Below are positions 16,383-25,372 of a stretch of DNA of 64,000 nucleotides, piece by piece. The DNA lies in NCBI GenBank assembly GCA_023459055.1, contig JAEWVR010000034.1, positions 1-64,000 on the forward strand, read 5' to 3'. The position numbers and the translations under genes are program-made. The stretch comes from Fibrobacterota bacterium. GTDB lineage: Bacteria; Fibrobacterota; Chitinivibrionia; Chitinivibrionales; Chitinispirillaceae. The notes under the pieces were generated by a model. That model saw only the letters and a program-made list of their open reading frames with translations, did no database searches and was not told the DNA's origin. Within the stretch, counting starts at the first letter, position 1. The number at the start of each line of letters is the position of its first letter.

Positions 16383-17960
16383 ATGATTACCTCATACCTG
16401 AAACGCATAACGATGCATTCTGTCATGCTTTTGTTTATAAGCATAGCACTGAGCTTCGCTGACAATCCGTTGGTGCGTCACATTTACACTGCAGACCCGG
16501 CACCACTTGTGTACAATAACCGGTTTTACATATTCACCGGCCACGATGAGGGCGGAAGCGGCTGGACACTGAACGGGTGGCATGTACTTTCCTCTTCCGA
16601 TATGGTCAACTGGACTGATCATGGTGAAGTGCTTGCGGTAAAGGATGTAACGTGGCTCAACACGAAGCAGGCCTGGGCTGCACAATGTGTTGAGCGCAAC
16701 GGGAAATTTTATTTCTACATCTGTGATTCAGGTGAGATCGGTGTTGCTGTGGCAGATAATGTTCTTGGGCCGTATAAAGATGCGCTTGGGAAACCGCTGA
16801 TTTCAAATACAACCCCCGGTGCCTGTCCCGGTGATGACAACATCGATCCATCGGTATTTATTGATGACAATGGTGATGCATACATATACTGGGGAACCGA
16901 CCGGGTGAATCGCCAGGCAAAACTAAAAAGTAACATGATCGAAATTGACGGATCAATCACTGTTCCGCAGGGAACCTCCCGTTTCTTTGAGGCATCATGG
17001 GTGCACAGATATAACAACACCTACTATTATTCATACGCAGCATATAATGCAAACGGTGACAACTGGCCATCAAATATTGACTACTGCACAAGTTCCAACC
17101 CGCTCGGACCATGGACCTACAAGGGAACCCTTAACGGGTATGCCGGAACAGGTACCAATCATGCGGGTATCGTACCGTTTAAAGACAAGTGGTACTTTGT
17201 CTATCATACCGATTATCTGAGCGGGGGTACTGCCTGGGAACGGTCGGTTCAGGTTGACTATATGTACTATAACACTGATGGCACCATTAAAAAAATTTCC
17301 CAGACAACCAGTGGCGTATCGTCAATTGACACAGCTCCTTTCAGTGAAAACACGTATTATAAGCTTAAAGTAAAGCATAGCGAAAAACTGCTTGATGTCA
17401 CCGGTGCATCAACAGCAGCCGGTGCGACACTCATTCAGATGGTGGACAATGGCAAAACCAGTCAGCAGTGGAAATTTACAAAGGTTGATAATGGTGTGTA
17501 TCAGATTGTAAATAAAAACAGTGGTCTTGTACTTGATGCAAGTACAACCGACAACACGGTGGTTCTTGCGGCAAACAAAAACATCGACACCCAGAAATGG
17601 AAACTGACCGGTAACGGAAAAGGCAGTTTTTATATTGTCAACAAAAAGAACAACCGACTTCTTGAAGTATATTACGCAGAAATGACTGATGGCTCCAAAG
17701 TGCAGCACTGGGGTTTTAACAACGAGACCTGTCAGATGTGGGATTTTGTAAAGGTTGACAGCGGGACAGTGGGTACAGGTAACCTTACTTCCGCCCCCCC
17801 AAAATATGCCCCCGACCGGATAAAGAGTACAACCATCCTGCCTGCACAAAAAAAAGCTTTCAGTGCTGATTATTTTTATAATCTCTCAGGACGTATTAAC
17901 GGGTCAAATAAACCCAACACGAGTGGATTTTATATTTATCGTTTTGACAGAAACAGGTAG
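16383..17960 (+). CDS. secreted GH43 hydrolase with ricin-type carbohydrate-binding domain
   Basis: A signal peptide (about 1-26) leads to a GH43 propeller (about 28-310) with Asp38 in TADPAP as the probable base, IDPSVF (second Asp, about 158) and FFEASW (acid Glu, about 201). A ricin B/CBM13-like beta-trefoil (about 322-465) follows, with QQWKF, TQKWKL and CQMWDF marking its three QxW repeats. A C-terminal tail with NLSGR...GFYIYR resembles a type IX-like sorting domain. Probably an arabinofuranosidase or beta-xylosidase acting on the products of the neighbouring arabinanase; the exact substrate cannot be read from sequence. CCGGAG precedes the ATG. Confidence 0.87.
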   Translation: MITSYLKRITMHSVMLLFISIALSFADNPLVRHIYTADPAPLVYNNRFYIFTGHDEGGSGWTLNGWHVLSSSDMVNWTDHGEVLAVKDVTWLNTKQAWAAQCVERNGKFYFYICDSGEIGVAVADNVLGPYKDALGKPLISNTTPGACPGDDNIDPSVFIDDNGDAYIYWGTDRVNRQAKLKSNMIEIDGSITVPQGTSRFFEASWVHRYNNTYYYSYAAYNANGDNWPSNIDYCTSSNPLGPWTYKGTLNGYAGTGTNHAGIVPFKDKWYFVYHTDYLSGGTAWERSVQVDYMYYNTDGTIKKISQTTSGVSSIDTAPFSENTYYKLKVKHSEKLLDVTGASTAAGATLIQMVDNGKTSQQWKFTKVDNGVYQIVNKNSGLVLDASTTDNTVVLAANKNIDTQKWKLTGNGKGSFYIVNKKNNRLLEVYYAEMTDGSKVQHWGFNNETCQMWDFVKVDSGTVGTGNLTSAPPKYAPDRIKSTTILPAQKKAFSADYFYNLSGRINGSNKPNTSGFYIYRFDRNR

Positions 17961-17965
17961 AGAGC

Positions 17966-18084
17966 ACCACCCCGTCAGGCTGCGCCTGCCACCCCTCCAG
18001 AGGAGGGGAATTATTTAATTAGCGAGGTCTTCCTTATTTTTAAATTCCCCTCCTTCGGAGGAGTGCCCGTCAGGGCGGGGTGGT
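17966..18084. repeat. 120-bp palindromic repeat, copy A
   Basis: The left arm 17966-18012 (ACCACCCCGTCAGGCTGCGC...) is repeated inverted at 18043-18084 (...GTCAGGGCGGGGTGGT). CCTCC(A)GAGGAGG forms an inner palindrome. It is a direct repeat of copy B at 18459-18578 (nearly identical arms, diverged centre). It begins 6 bp after the GH43 stop and overlaps the last 70 bp of the DUF559 gene. Confidence 0.9.
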
Positions 18085-18455
18085 TTCAGGGTGGGATGAC
18101 CCTGTAGGAACGCAACAACACCAGTCAGATTTTGCAGTACATCAGTTGCCGACAGCCTGATTACTTTGAGTCCAAGACTATTTAAGTACTGATCCCTAAT
18201 AGAATCTTCAATTTGTTTCGTATCATGCGAACTGCCGTCCACTTCAATAACAACACCAATTTCAGCACAATAAAAATCAACAATATAATTGCCTATTATT
18301 TTCTGACGATCAAAATCAAGGCCATTCAGTTTGTTTGATTTCAGCGCCATCCACAATAAAACCTCATGAAGCATTCCTGCTTTACGTAGCGCCCGGGCAT
18401 ACTCCCGCAGTGCTGGATTGAACGGAAGAGATTTGTATTTTTTTGTGTCGTGCAT
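18015..18455 (-). CDS. DUF559 endonuclease-like protein
   Basis: 146 residues with the DUF559 fold, related to Vsr/PD-(D/E)XK nucleases. R54-Q55-K56-I and the D65-F-Y and E74-V-D-G-S-S-H patterns supply the likely Asp/Glu/Lys-type active site, followed by LGLKVIRLSATDV. It lies between two direct copies of a 120-bp palindromic repeat. Copy B sits 3 bp before the ATG and supplies its ribosome-binding site (GAGGTGG), and the last 23 or so residues (PPRPDGHSSEGGE...) are encoded by copy A. It is transcribed against the surrounding glycosidase genes. This looks like a mobile or repeat-associated module; function unknown. Confidence 0.85.
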   Translation of the reverse strand: MHDTKKYKSLPFNPALREYARALRKAGMLHEVLLWMALKSNKLNGLDFDRQKIIGNYIVDFYCAEIGVVIEVDGSSHDTKQIEDSIRDQYLNSLGLKVIRLSATDVLQNLTGVVAFLQGHPTLKPPRPDGHSSEGGEFKNKEDLAN

Positions 18456-18458
18456 AAG

Positions 18459-18578
18459 ACCACCTCGTCAGGCTGCGCCTGCCACCCCTCCAGAGGAGGG
18501 GAATTATTTACTTATAGATAGTCCACCCATTTTAAAAATTCCCCTCCTCTGGAGGGGTGCCCGTCAGGGTGGGGTGGT
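18459..18578. repeat. 120-bp palindromic repeat, copy B
   Basis: Same architecture and orientation as copy A: ACCACCTCGTCAGGCTGCGC at the left, GTCAGGGTGGGGTGGT at the right, and inner CCTCCAGAGGAGG / CCTCCTCTGGAGG palindromes. Its left edge reads GACGAGGTGGT on the minus strand and acts as the Shine-Dalgarno of the DUF559 gene. Confidence 0.9.
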
Positions 18579-18947
18579 TTCAGCATTTAAAGTCCTCTGC
18601 ATTTTTTATATATCTGGTTAAAAGTAAGAATAATTACATATTATTCTATTAAATATGGTTTATTATTTATGTATCTGATTAATTATTTATGAAACTTTTT
18701 AAAATAACGCCAAGGCACTCTGATTGTATGCATACCAGTCTCCAGAATAGGATAGAGTCATTGATAGTGTACCCATACTTAGTAAAAACCGTTATACAAT
18801 CAGGGCTGATTGTGCCAACAATATTCTATCTGACACATGACATTAATCTTCTTTATCGTTGAATTTCACTTATATTATTACAGTCACTCTTTTTTCTAAT
18901 ATGCTACTGGATGACTGATTTGTTTAAGATTAAACGGAGGTTAATAA
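18579..18947. other. AT-rich intergenic region before the second hydrolase pair
   Basis: No gene seen. Contains a distant 9-bp inverted repeat (TGATTGTAT at 18721, ATACAATCA at 18794). It should hold the promoter of the GH43-GH30 pair, but I cannot single out convincing -35/-10 boxes. Confidence 0.4.
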
Positions 18948-20153
18948 ATGAAGTATAGATTCAGTTCCACAGTCACGATACTTGCATTTGTATCGTTACT
19001 TTATTCAGCAGGGTACAGTGCAGAAAACTTTACATCGTACCTCTTCGCCTACTTTACAGGTAACAATATTGATCAGGAAGCGATCCGTTTTGCGATCAGC
19101 GATGATGCACACTCATTTAAGGCACTTAACGGGAATAAACCTATTATCAGTTCTGCTGCTATAAGTGCAACCGGAGGCATTCGGGATCCTCATATTCTTC
19201 GTGGGGAAAATAACGATTATTACATGGTCGCTACTGATATGGTGTCTGCGAACGGGTGGGCGTCAAACAGGGGATTGGTCATGCTTAAATCAACCAACCT
19301 TATCGATTGGCAATCCGGGAAAGTGAATATTCCCACATCATACAGCCAGTATTCAAAAGCAGACCGGGTCTGGGCACCTCAGGTGATCTTTGACAAAGAG
19401 GTTGGCAAATACATGGTTTATTTCGCAATGAGACTCGGTTCCGGTGATCCGGATAAAATTTATTATGCTTATGCAAACAGCACCTTTACAGCCTTCGAAG
19501 CAGCACCGAAAGTTCTCTATAAATATAACGATCTTTCAGCCATTGATGCAGACATAATCTACAAAGACAATCAATACTACTTATTCTTTAAAACAGAGGG
19601 CAGTGGAAACGGGATCAAATACGCAGTGTCATCAAAACTGACAGAAGGGTATGTTCTTTACGATAAGTACCTACAGCTTACCACCGCCGCAGTTGAAGGC
19701 TCCTGCGTTTTTAAACTGATTAATACATCAACCTATGTTCTTATGTATGATGTTTACACATCGGGAAGATATGAATTTGCATTAAGCACTGATCTGAAAA
19801 ATTTCACGTTAGATAAAGTTTTACCATCATTCAACTTTACTCCGCGTCACGGTACAATAATGCCGATAACCACCGCAGAGAAAAACGCACTGAATGCAAA
19901 GTGGAACCCGACACATATTAATGGAATCAACAGTAAATCAAGCATCTCAATCTCATCAGAGAGACCAACGACGCAAGCGTTCTTACATCACGCTGAGCTG
20001 CCTGAGCACCATAATGTCAATAACAATCCGAGAGACTGTTTCTTAATTTCCGGGCAAAAGATTGAAAAACGGCTGTTCTCAACAGGTGATGCAAAGCAAC
20101 CACAGCAACGTTCATTGCCGGCATCGGGAATATATTTACTTAGAGCAAAGTAA
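18948..20153 (+). CDS. secreted GH43-like glycosidase
   Basis: A signal peptide (about 1-25) is followed by a five-bladed propeller typical of GH43/GH117-like arabinosidases. IRDPHIL near residue 78 holds the base Asp, VWAPQV near 141 follows, then AIDADIIY near 204, and VEGSCVFK near 249 gives the acid Glu. The C-terminal 60 or so residues are a low-complexity linker and a tail with FLISGQKIE...GIYLLRAK, like a sorting domain of the type IX kind. GGAGG stands 7 nt before the ATG. The GH30 gene begins 8 bp after the stop, so they form an operon. Likely removes arabinose from arabinogalactan or arabinan; specificity uncertain. Confidence 0.82.
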   Translation: MKYRFSSTVTILAFVSLLYSAGYSAENFTSYLFAYFTGNNIDQEAIRFAISDDAHSFKALNGNKPIISSAAISATGGIRDPHILRGENNDYYMVATDMVSANGWASNRGLVMLKSTNLIDWQSGKVNIPTSYSQYSKADRVWAPQVIFDKEVGKYMVYFAMRLGSGDPDKIYYAYANSTFTAFEAAPKVLYKYNDLSAIDADIIYKDNQYYLFFKTEGSGNGIKYAVSSKLTEGYVLYDKYLQLTTAAVEGSCVFKLINTSTYVLMYDVYTSGRYEFALSTDLKNFTLDKVLPSFNFTPRHGTIMPITTAEKNALNAKWNPTHINGINSKSSISISSERPTTQAFLHHAELPEHHNVNNNPRDCFLISGQKIEKRLFSTGDAKQPQQRSLPASGIYLLRAK

Positions 20154-20161
20154 GGTTCAGC

Positions 20162-21850
20162 ATGATTAAGAATTACTTGCCATTCGTTTTATGCATAACG
20201 ATTATCATATCTGCTGTTAAGACGCCATTTTCCCAAACGGTAGTTACTGTTGATCCGTCAATTAAATACCAGACATTTGAAGGCTGGGGAACAAGCCTGT
20301 GCTGGTGGGCTGTTCTTGCCGGTAAATGGAGTGAAGCAAACCGCAATAAATTAATTGGTGCGATTGTTGATCCGGACACCGGTTTAGGGTATTCAATATT
20401 TCGCTATAATATCGGCGGGGGAGACCAACCGGGGCACAACCACTTGACAAAAGGTGATGGTGGCGCAGCGGTACCCGGATTCAAACCGACTGAAACAGGT
20501 TCATACGACTGGAATGCAGACCCATACCAACGGGCAATACTACTTGACATAGCTTCACGTAATAACAATTGTATTTTCGAAGCATTCTCCAATTCTCCTC
20601 CCTGGTGGATGACAAAAAGCGGATGTGTGTCAGGGAATACTAACGGTGAAGATAATCTTAAAGAGGACTATTTTGATAATTTTGCAGATTATCTTTCTGA
20701 AGTTGTAAAGCATTATAAAGAAAACTGGAATATCACCTTCCGTACCGTTGAACCATTTAATGAGCCAAATGCCGGATGGTGGAAATCGATGGGGACCCAG
20801 GAGGGGTGTGGGTTTAAAAGCAATCAGTCGAAAATGATTACCGAACTTGGGAAAGCACTTGCAACAAAAGGACTATCGCCTCAGACATCGGTAAGTGCAG
20901 CTGATGAATCATCAATTGAGCAGGCGCTGAAAAGTCTCAACACCTATGATGCATCCGCGCTTGGTTACTTGACACAAATAAATACCCACAGTTATTCAGG
21001 ATATACATCACGCACACAATTAGCCCAGAAAGTTTCATCACTTGGTAAACGGATCTGGCAGTCTGAATCCGGTCCTTTACATAAGGATGATGACAGCAAC
21101 ATCGCACTATGGATGGCCGATGTTATTATAAAAGATATCCGGGATATGAAAGCACAGGCCTGGATTGACTGGCAGATCTGTGATCCGGTGAGCACCTGGC
21201 AGACCATTACTGCAAATCATTCAACGCAAAGGTTTTCTTATCCTGTACGATATTATATGCAAGCAGCATTCAGCAGATTTATCAGACCGGGTTCGCAGAT
21301 TATTTCAAGTAATAACAGCAACACCATTGCCGCAATTGTTCCTGAACGGGGAAACCTTGTGATCGTAAGTCGCAACGGTACAACATCAAACACCAGTTAC
21401 ACCTTCGATTTGTCTAAGTTTCCAAAAATAGGAACTGCAGCAAAGACCTGGCTTTTCTCATTACCGGGAAGTCTGGTATCAAAACCTGATATTCAATTGA
21501 CATCATCAAAACAGTTGACCGTCACTGTTCCCTCACAGTCAATTCTTACATGTGTCATTCCCGATGGAAATGCCGTAAACATTTCACAAGCTGTCAGCAC
21601 AAACAGCCCGGCTGACAATCACGTTCCTCAAATCAGGCTTCAGGGCAGTAGTATTAAAATACATAACAATTCTAAAAGGACACTGCATGTTTCACTGTTT
21701 GATCTCAGCGGGAAAATCATTTGTATGCAGAAGATCCCCGGCACAACTGAACATACTCTCATGTCAACTGTCCCCCGCGGAATGTATATCATAAGGACAA
21801 CATCTGATGGATCAACGCTTGAAACGATTCAGCAATTTACAGTATTGTAA
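20162..21850 (+). CDS. secreted GH30 endo-beta-1,6-galactanase-like hydrolase
   Basis: Signal peptide (about 1-25), then a (beta/alpha)8 barrel opening with QTFEGWGTSLCWWA and YNIGGGDQPGHN, wording typical of GH30 subfamily 5. The acid/base is Glu201 in FNEPN and the nucleophile is Glu302 in WQSESG. A beta-sandwich follows (about 385-465). The last 75 residues form a tail with LFDLSGKI...PRGMYIIRT that looks like a type IX secretion (Por) C-terminal sorting domain. With the GH43 partner it would attack beta-1,6-galactan side chains of type II arabinogalactan; that substrate is inferred from the subfamily. Confidence 0.86.
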   Translation: MIKNYLPFVLCITIIISAVKTPFSQTVVTVDPSIKYQTFEGWGTSLCWWAVLAGKWSEANRNKLIGAIVDPDTGLGYSIFRYNIGGGDQPGHNHLTKGDGGAAVPGFKPTETGSYDWNADPYQRAILLDIASRNNNCIFEAFSNSPPWWMTKSGCVSGNTNGEDNLKEDYFDNFADYLSEVVKHYKENWNITFRTVEPFNEPNAGWWKSMGTQEGCGFKSNQSKMITELGKALATKGLSPQTSVSAADESSIEQALKSLNTYDASALGYLTQINTHSYSGYTSRTQLAQKVSSLGKRIWQSESGPLHKDDDSNIALWMADVIIKDIRDMKAQAWIDWQICDPVSTWQTITANHSTQRFSYPVRYYMQAAFSRFIRPGSQIISSNNSNTIAAIVPERGNLVIVSRNGTTSNTSYTFDLSKFPKIGTAAKTWLFSLPGSLVSKPDIQLTSSKQLTVTVPSQSILTCVIPDGNAVNISQAVSTNSPADNHVPQIRLQGSSIKIHNNSKRTLHVSLFDLSGKIICMQKIPGTTEHTLMSTVPRGMYIIRTTSDGSTLETIQQFTVL

Positions 21851-21983
21851 ATATATTCATACTCATCAGGTTTACCGGTGAAGGCGGTTACACAGACAGA
21901 GTGTATCACTCTGATAATTATTCTTTTGTGACTGGAGCGAGTAAAGAAAATTTTCCTACATACTACCAGCTACATGCTACTTA

Positions 21984-23042
21984 CTACTTCTTCAACTTCG
22001 CCCCGGCCTGTTTCTTCAACCCTGCAGCTTCACTAAAGTACTTATCAAGCAGTTTCCTGATATCATCATTAAGTGTAAAGGCATTCATTGCTGTGACTTC
22101 TTTTATGACTTCTTCATATTTTTCATCAGCAAAATCAACTCGTGCAAGCCAGTAGTTGCAGAGTACCGGATAATACACACTTTTATACTCATCCGATTCG
22201 TAGCGTTTTAGTACTTTTGTAAAGTATCGCCGGGATTCATCGAATTGACCAAGCCCATAGAGCGCCCGTGCCTTTCCCCACATCGCCTGGGTTGACATCG
22301 GATATTGAGAAAGCAATCTGTCTGTATAGTTCATTGCCTCGTTGGAACGATTCTCATTGAGTAAAATTTCAACCAGCGCAGTATGAGCCGTCAGCCTTGT
22401 CAGGATTCCATTATCTGCAGCTACTGTTAACCGTTTGATCCCGTCCTCACGCTTATCCTTTATCTTTGGCATGAACCACAGCGTGTTGATCATTGCACTG
22501 CGCCAGTAATCGTAGCTGCCGACGCCATAATTGACATCGACTACATCGCTTTTCATTTCTGTCAATTTAAGCAGTGTCGAAACACCACGCCATCCAAACC
22601 TGAATGCAGTAATCCACCGTTCATACCGGGCTTCATAGGTACCTTTGTAGCCTTCAGCACCACCCATAAAAAACAGTGCCCATTCATCACCGCTATTTTT
22701 TGCAAGTATCTTTTCACCCTTTTCAATGGCAAGATCGCAAAACTTATAAAACTCATCCTCTTTTTTTTTGTCAAAATAGAAAGCCATCCAGGCATCAAGG
22801 GTGACAGCAACAAAGAAATAACCGGCGGGATTTTCAGGATATTTCTTTACAAGCTTACGGGCAGCATCCTCTGCGGCTTTAAAATCTTCACTGTAGATCA
22901 GATCAATGACTTGTATACCCTGTTCTCTAATATCATCCTGAAGTGGTACTGCATCAACGGCCGAGTGTACACAAATAAGCATAATCAGCGTTATAAGCCT
23001 ATTTCGCACCCTCCACACTGCTTGACACATTCTTATACTCAT
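21984..23042 (-). CDS. periplasmic TPR-type protein of the ABC operon
   Basis: 352 residues with an N-terminal hydrophobic signal segment (about 13-31) and then helical tetratricopeptide-like repeats, clearest at about 32-80 and 225-330 (SEDFKAAEDAARKL; GQFDESRRYFTKVL). The start is uncertain: ATG 23042 overlaps the lipoprotein gene by 44 bp, and ATG 23030 is equally possible. It is the last gene of the ABC transporter operon. It resembles the TPR proteins that accompany lipoproteins in some solute-capture systems, but I cannot assign a substrate. Confidence 0.75.
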   Translation of the reverse strand: MSIRMCQAVWRVRNRLITLIMLICVHSAVDAVPLQDDIREQGIQVIDLIYSEDFKAAEDAARKLVKKYPENPAGYFFVAVTLDAWMAFYFDKKKEDEFYKFCDLAIEKGEKILAKNSGDEWALFFMGGAEGYKGTYEARYERWITAFRFGWRGVSTLLKLTEMKSDVVDVNYGVGSYDYWRSAMINTLWFMPKIKDKREDGIKRLTVAADNGILTRLTAHTALVEILLNENRSNEAMNYTDRLLSQYPMSTQAMWGKARALYGLGQFDESRRYFTKVLKRYESDEYKSVYYPVLCNYWLARVDFADEKYEEVIKEVTAMNAFTLNDDIRKLLDKYFSEAAGLKKQAGAKLKK

Positions 23043-23385
23043 TAAAAAAGCGTACCCACTTTTTTTGAGACTCGTGATAACAGAATTTCCGCAGGATTAC
23101 TACGTTAACGTTTTTAAGAAAGTAAAACTCCACTTCCGCTTTGGCCCTGCATTTGGCCTCTTTTTTCGACGTTAATGCAATAATCCTGTAATACGGCTTT
23201 TCCATCAGTGCATCAGCAGGTACACCACTGGTTATGGAATCCAGATCAACCGGGAGCATCTTCTCAAGTTCTTTTTTAAGTTCAGCTTCCGGCGGCAGTT
23301 TATTACATGCAATACTGCCCAAGCATGTTATAACAACCAATAGCAAACCTGCGGCTCTAACTAAAGAGCATTTTTTTTCTGTCAT
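22999..23385 (-). CDS. small lipoprotein of the ABC operon
   Basis: 128 residues. A signal peptide with the lipobox GSIAC places the lipidated Cys at about residue 27. The mature part is a small alpha/beta domain with no family that I recognise. It starts 12 bp after the ATPase gene and overlaps the TPR gene, so it is transcribed with the ABC importer and likely sits in the inner or outer membrane facing the periplasm. Confidence 0.72.
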   Translation of the reverse strand: MTEKKCSLVRAAGLLLVVITCLGSIACNKLPPEAELKKELEKMLPVDLDSITSGVPADALMEKPYYRIIALTSKKEAKCRAKAEVEFYFLKNVNVVILRKFCYHESQKKWVRFFNEYKNVSSSVEGAK

Positions 23386-23397
23386 AATACTACCATC

Positions 23398-24507
23398 TTA
23401 GTCAAAAATGTTCAATCGTGTTGAAGGGTCAAACAGATGAATCTTGCGGCCGTCAGCAAAAACAGACATCTTGTCCTCAATATGCAACTCATCATCACGC
23501 GTAACAAGAAACCGCAGTATTGTCCCGTTTTTATTTTTGCCCACGACAAGACTTCTATCTCCCAGGTTCTCAATAAGTTCAACGGTCAATTCGATATCGG
23601 TGTCGGTGTGACGGCGCCGGGCATGATGCCCTTTAAAATAAACATGTTGCGGTCGTACTCCAACAACAACTTTCCGGCCATGAAGCTCTCTGATCTTTGC
23701 TGCTCTTTCGGCATCAAGTTTTAAAAACCCAACACTGGTCATAATTCCCGTTGAAACATCATCAATATGAAATTCACCATTATAAAAGTTCATTGGTGGA
23801 GATCCGATAAACTCACCTGAAAAAATTGTTTTGGGCTTATCATAGATCATTCTTGGCTTCTCGAACTGTTCGACATGACCAACATTCATTAGAGCAATGC
23901 GTTCACTCATACTCATTGCTTCAACCTGATTATGCGTAACATAGATAATGGTTTTTCCAACCTGCCGATGAATTCGCTTAAGCTCTTCAATAGCGGTTTC
24001 ACGCAGCGCTGCATCAAGATTGCTTAATGGTTCATCAAGAAGCAGCACATCAGGATCAAGCACCAAAGCACGCGCTAACGCCACCCGTTGGCGCTGTCCG
24101 CCGCTGATTTCTCTGGGGAAGCGCTCTTCAAGCCCCTTAAGATGCAGCAGATTGACCACCCAGTTAAGCTTCTGGGACATCTCAGCCTGCGGAACTTTGT
24201 TTATTTTCAATCCGAAAAGAATATTTTTCCTTACTGACATATGGGGAAAAAGTGCATAACTCTGAAAAACCATCGCAATTTTACGCTTTTGTGATGGCAT
24301 ATTGTTATAGAGCTTTCCTCCGATATAGAGCTCGCCGCCATCAATGGTTTCAAGACCGGCAATCATACGAAGAAGTGTTGTCTTACCGCATCCTGATGGT
24401 CCGAGCAGTGAAACAAATTCACCATTTTTTATTTCAAGGGAAAGGTTCTCGATCGCAGTGAATGATCCATACTTTTTTGTAAACGACTTTAAGATAACAT
24501 CAGCCAT
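23398..24507 (-). CDS. sugar ABC transporter ATP-binding protein (UgpC/MsmX type)
   Basis: Energises uptake through the two upstream-encoded permeases. Walker A GPSGCGKTT is near residue 38, the Q-loop VFQSYALFPH near 80, the signature SGGQRQRVALARAL near 135, Walker B LLLDEPLSNLDA near 157 and the H-loop His in VTHNQ near 190. The C-terminal TOBE/MalK-type regulatory domain covers about 240-369 (VVGVRPQHV). Length is normal for the carbohydrate-uptake (CUT1) ATPases. Starts 9 bp after the MalG-like permease gene. Confidence 0.94.
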   Translation of the reverse strand: MADVILKSFTKKYGSFTAIENLSLEIKNGEFVSLLGPSGCGKTTLLRMIAGLETIDGGELYIGGKLYNNMPSQKRKIAMVFQSYALFPHMSVRKNILFGLKINKVPQAEMSQKLNWVVNLLHLKGLEERFPREISGGQRQRVALARALVLDPDVLLLDEPLSNLDAALRETAIEELKRIHRQVGKTIIYVTHNQVEAMSMSERIALMNVGHVEQFEKPRMIYDKPKTIFSGEFIGSPPMNFYNGEFHIDDVSTGIMTSVGFLKLDAERAAKIRELHGRKVVVGVRPQHVYFKGHHARRRHTDTDIELTVELIENLGDRSLVVGKNKNGTILRFLVTRDDELHIEDKMSVFADGRKIHLFDPSTRLNIFD

Positions 24508-24516
24508 GCACTACCC

Positions 24517-25368
24517 CTACTTTACCGATCCGCTGGACAAACCAGCAACCATGTACCGTTGTACCATCAAGCTGAAAATAATTACCGGAAGGCTCAGGCA
24601 TACAGAAATTGCCGACAGTAAATTCTGTGGTTCTGCATATTTTATTTTATTTAGATATAAAGTCAATGTGAATATTTCCTGTTTTCCCAGCGACAAAAAG
24701 TATGCAAAAATAAACTCATCCCATGAAAGTAAAAACGTATAGATTGCCGCAGCAGCAAGACCTGGTACAGCAAGCGGGAACAGTATCTGAATAAATGTCT
24801 GAAATCGATTTGCCCCCATCACCCAGGCCTGCTGCTCAAGATCTTTGGGAATAGCTTCAAATGCTCCTATGCCAATGAATATAACATAAGGAAGCGAGAG
24901 TAAGGTGTGCGCAAGTATCACGCCGAAATAGGTTTGATACACGCCGATTTTAATAAACAGCTGAACAACAGGTATTACCGATGCGATATCCGGAAACAAT
25001 CTGACTGATATAATGCCTAGCAGGATTGTCTTACGACCGGGTATTTTAAAGCGTCCAAGAACATACGCTGCCGGTACCCCGAATAGTAGTGTCAGGGCAA
25101 CTGTCGACAGAGAAATAATAATACTGTTTATTATTACATGATAAAATCGCGCATCCGTAAATAGATAAGCGTAAATTGACAATGTAGGATTGTATGGCCA
25201 GAGCGGAACAGGTTCTCCGCCTGTATTAATGCTTGCAATATCACTGATTGAATATTTGACAAGAAGATACACAGGCCCTATGATTATAAATACGGCAAGA
25301 AAGAGCCCTGTCATCCAGATCACTCTTTTACCGACTGTCATTGGTAGTTTTCTGTCTATTGACGCCAT
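24517..25368 (-). CDS. ABC sugar permease, MalG-like
   Basis: 283 residues, six transmembrane helices. The EAA loop is seen as EAIPKDLEQQAWVMGANRF..F..I..P near residues 180-205, which contacts the ATPase. The family's conserved N-terminal cytoplasmic segment and PxxxxY loop are present. It follows the MalF-like gene by 4 bp. Confidence 0.92.
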   Translation of the reverse strand: MASIDRKLPMTVGKRVIWMTGLFLAVFIIIGPVYLLVKYSISDIASINTGGEPVPLWPYNPTLSIYAYLFTDARFYHVIINSIIISLSTVALTLLFGVPAAYVLGRFKIPGRKTILLGIISVRLFPDIASVIPVVQLFIKIGVYQTYFGVILAHTLLSLPYVIFIGIGAFEAIPKDLEQQAWVMGANRFQTFIQILFPLAVPGLAAAAIYTFLLSWDEFIFAYFLSLGKQEIFTLTLYLNKIKYAEPQNLLSAISVCLSLPVIIFSLMVQRYMVAGLSSGSVK

Positions 25369-25372
25369 CGTA

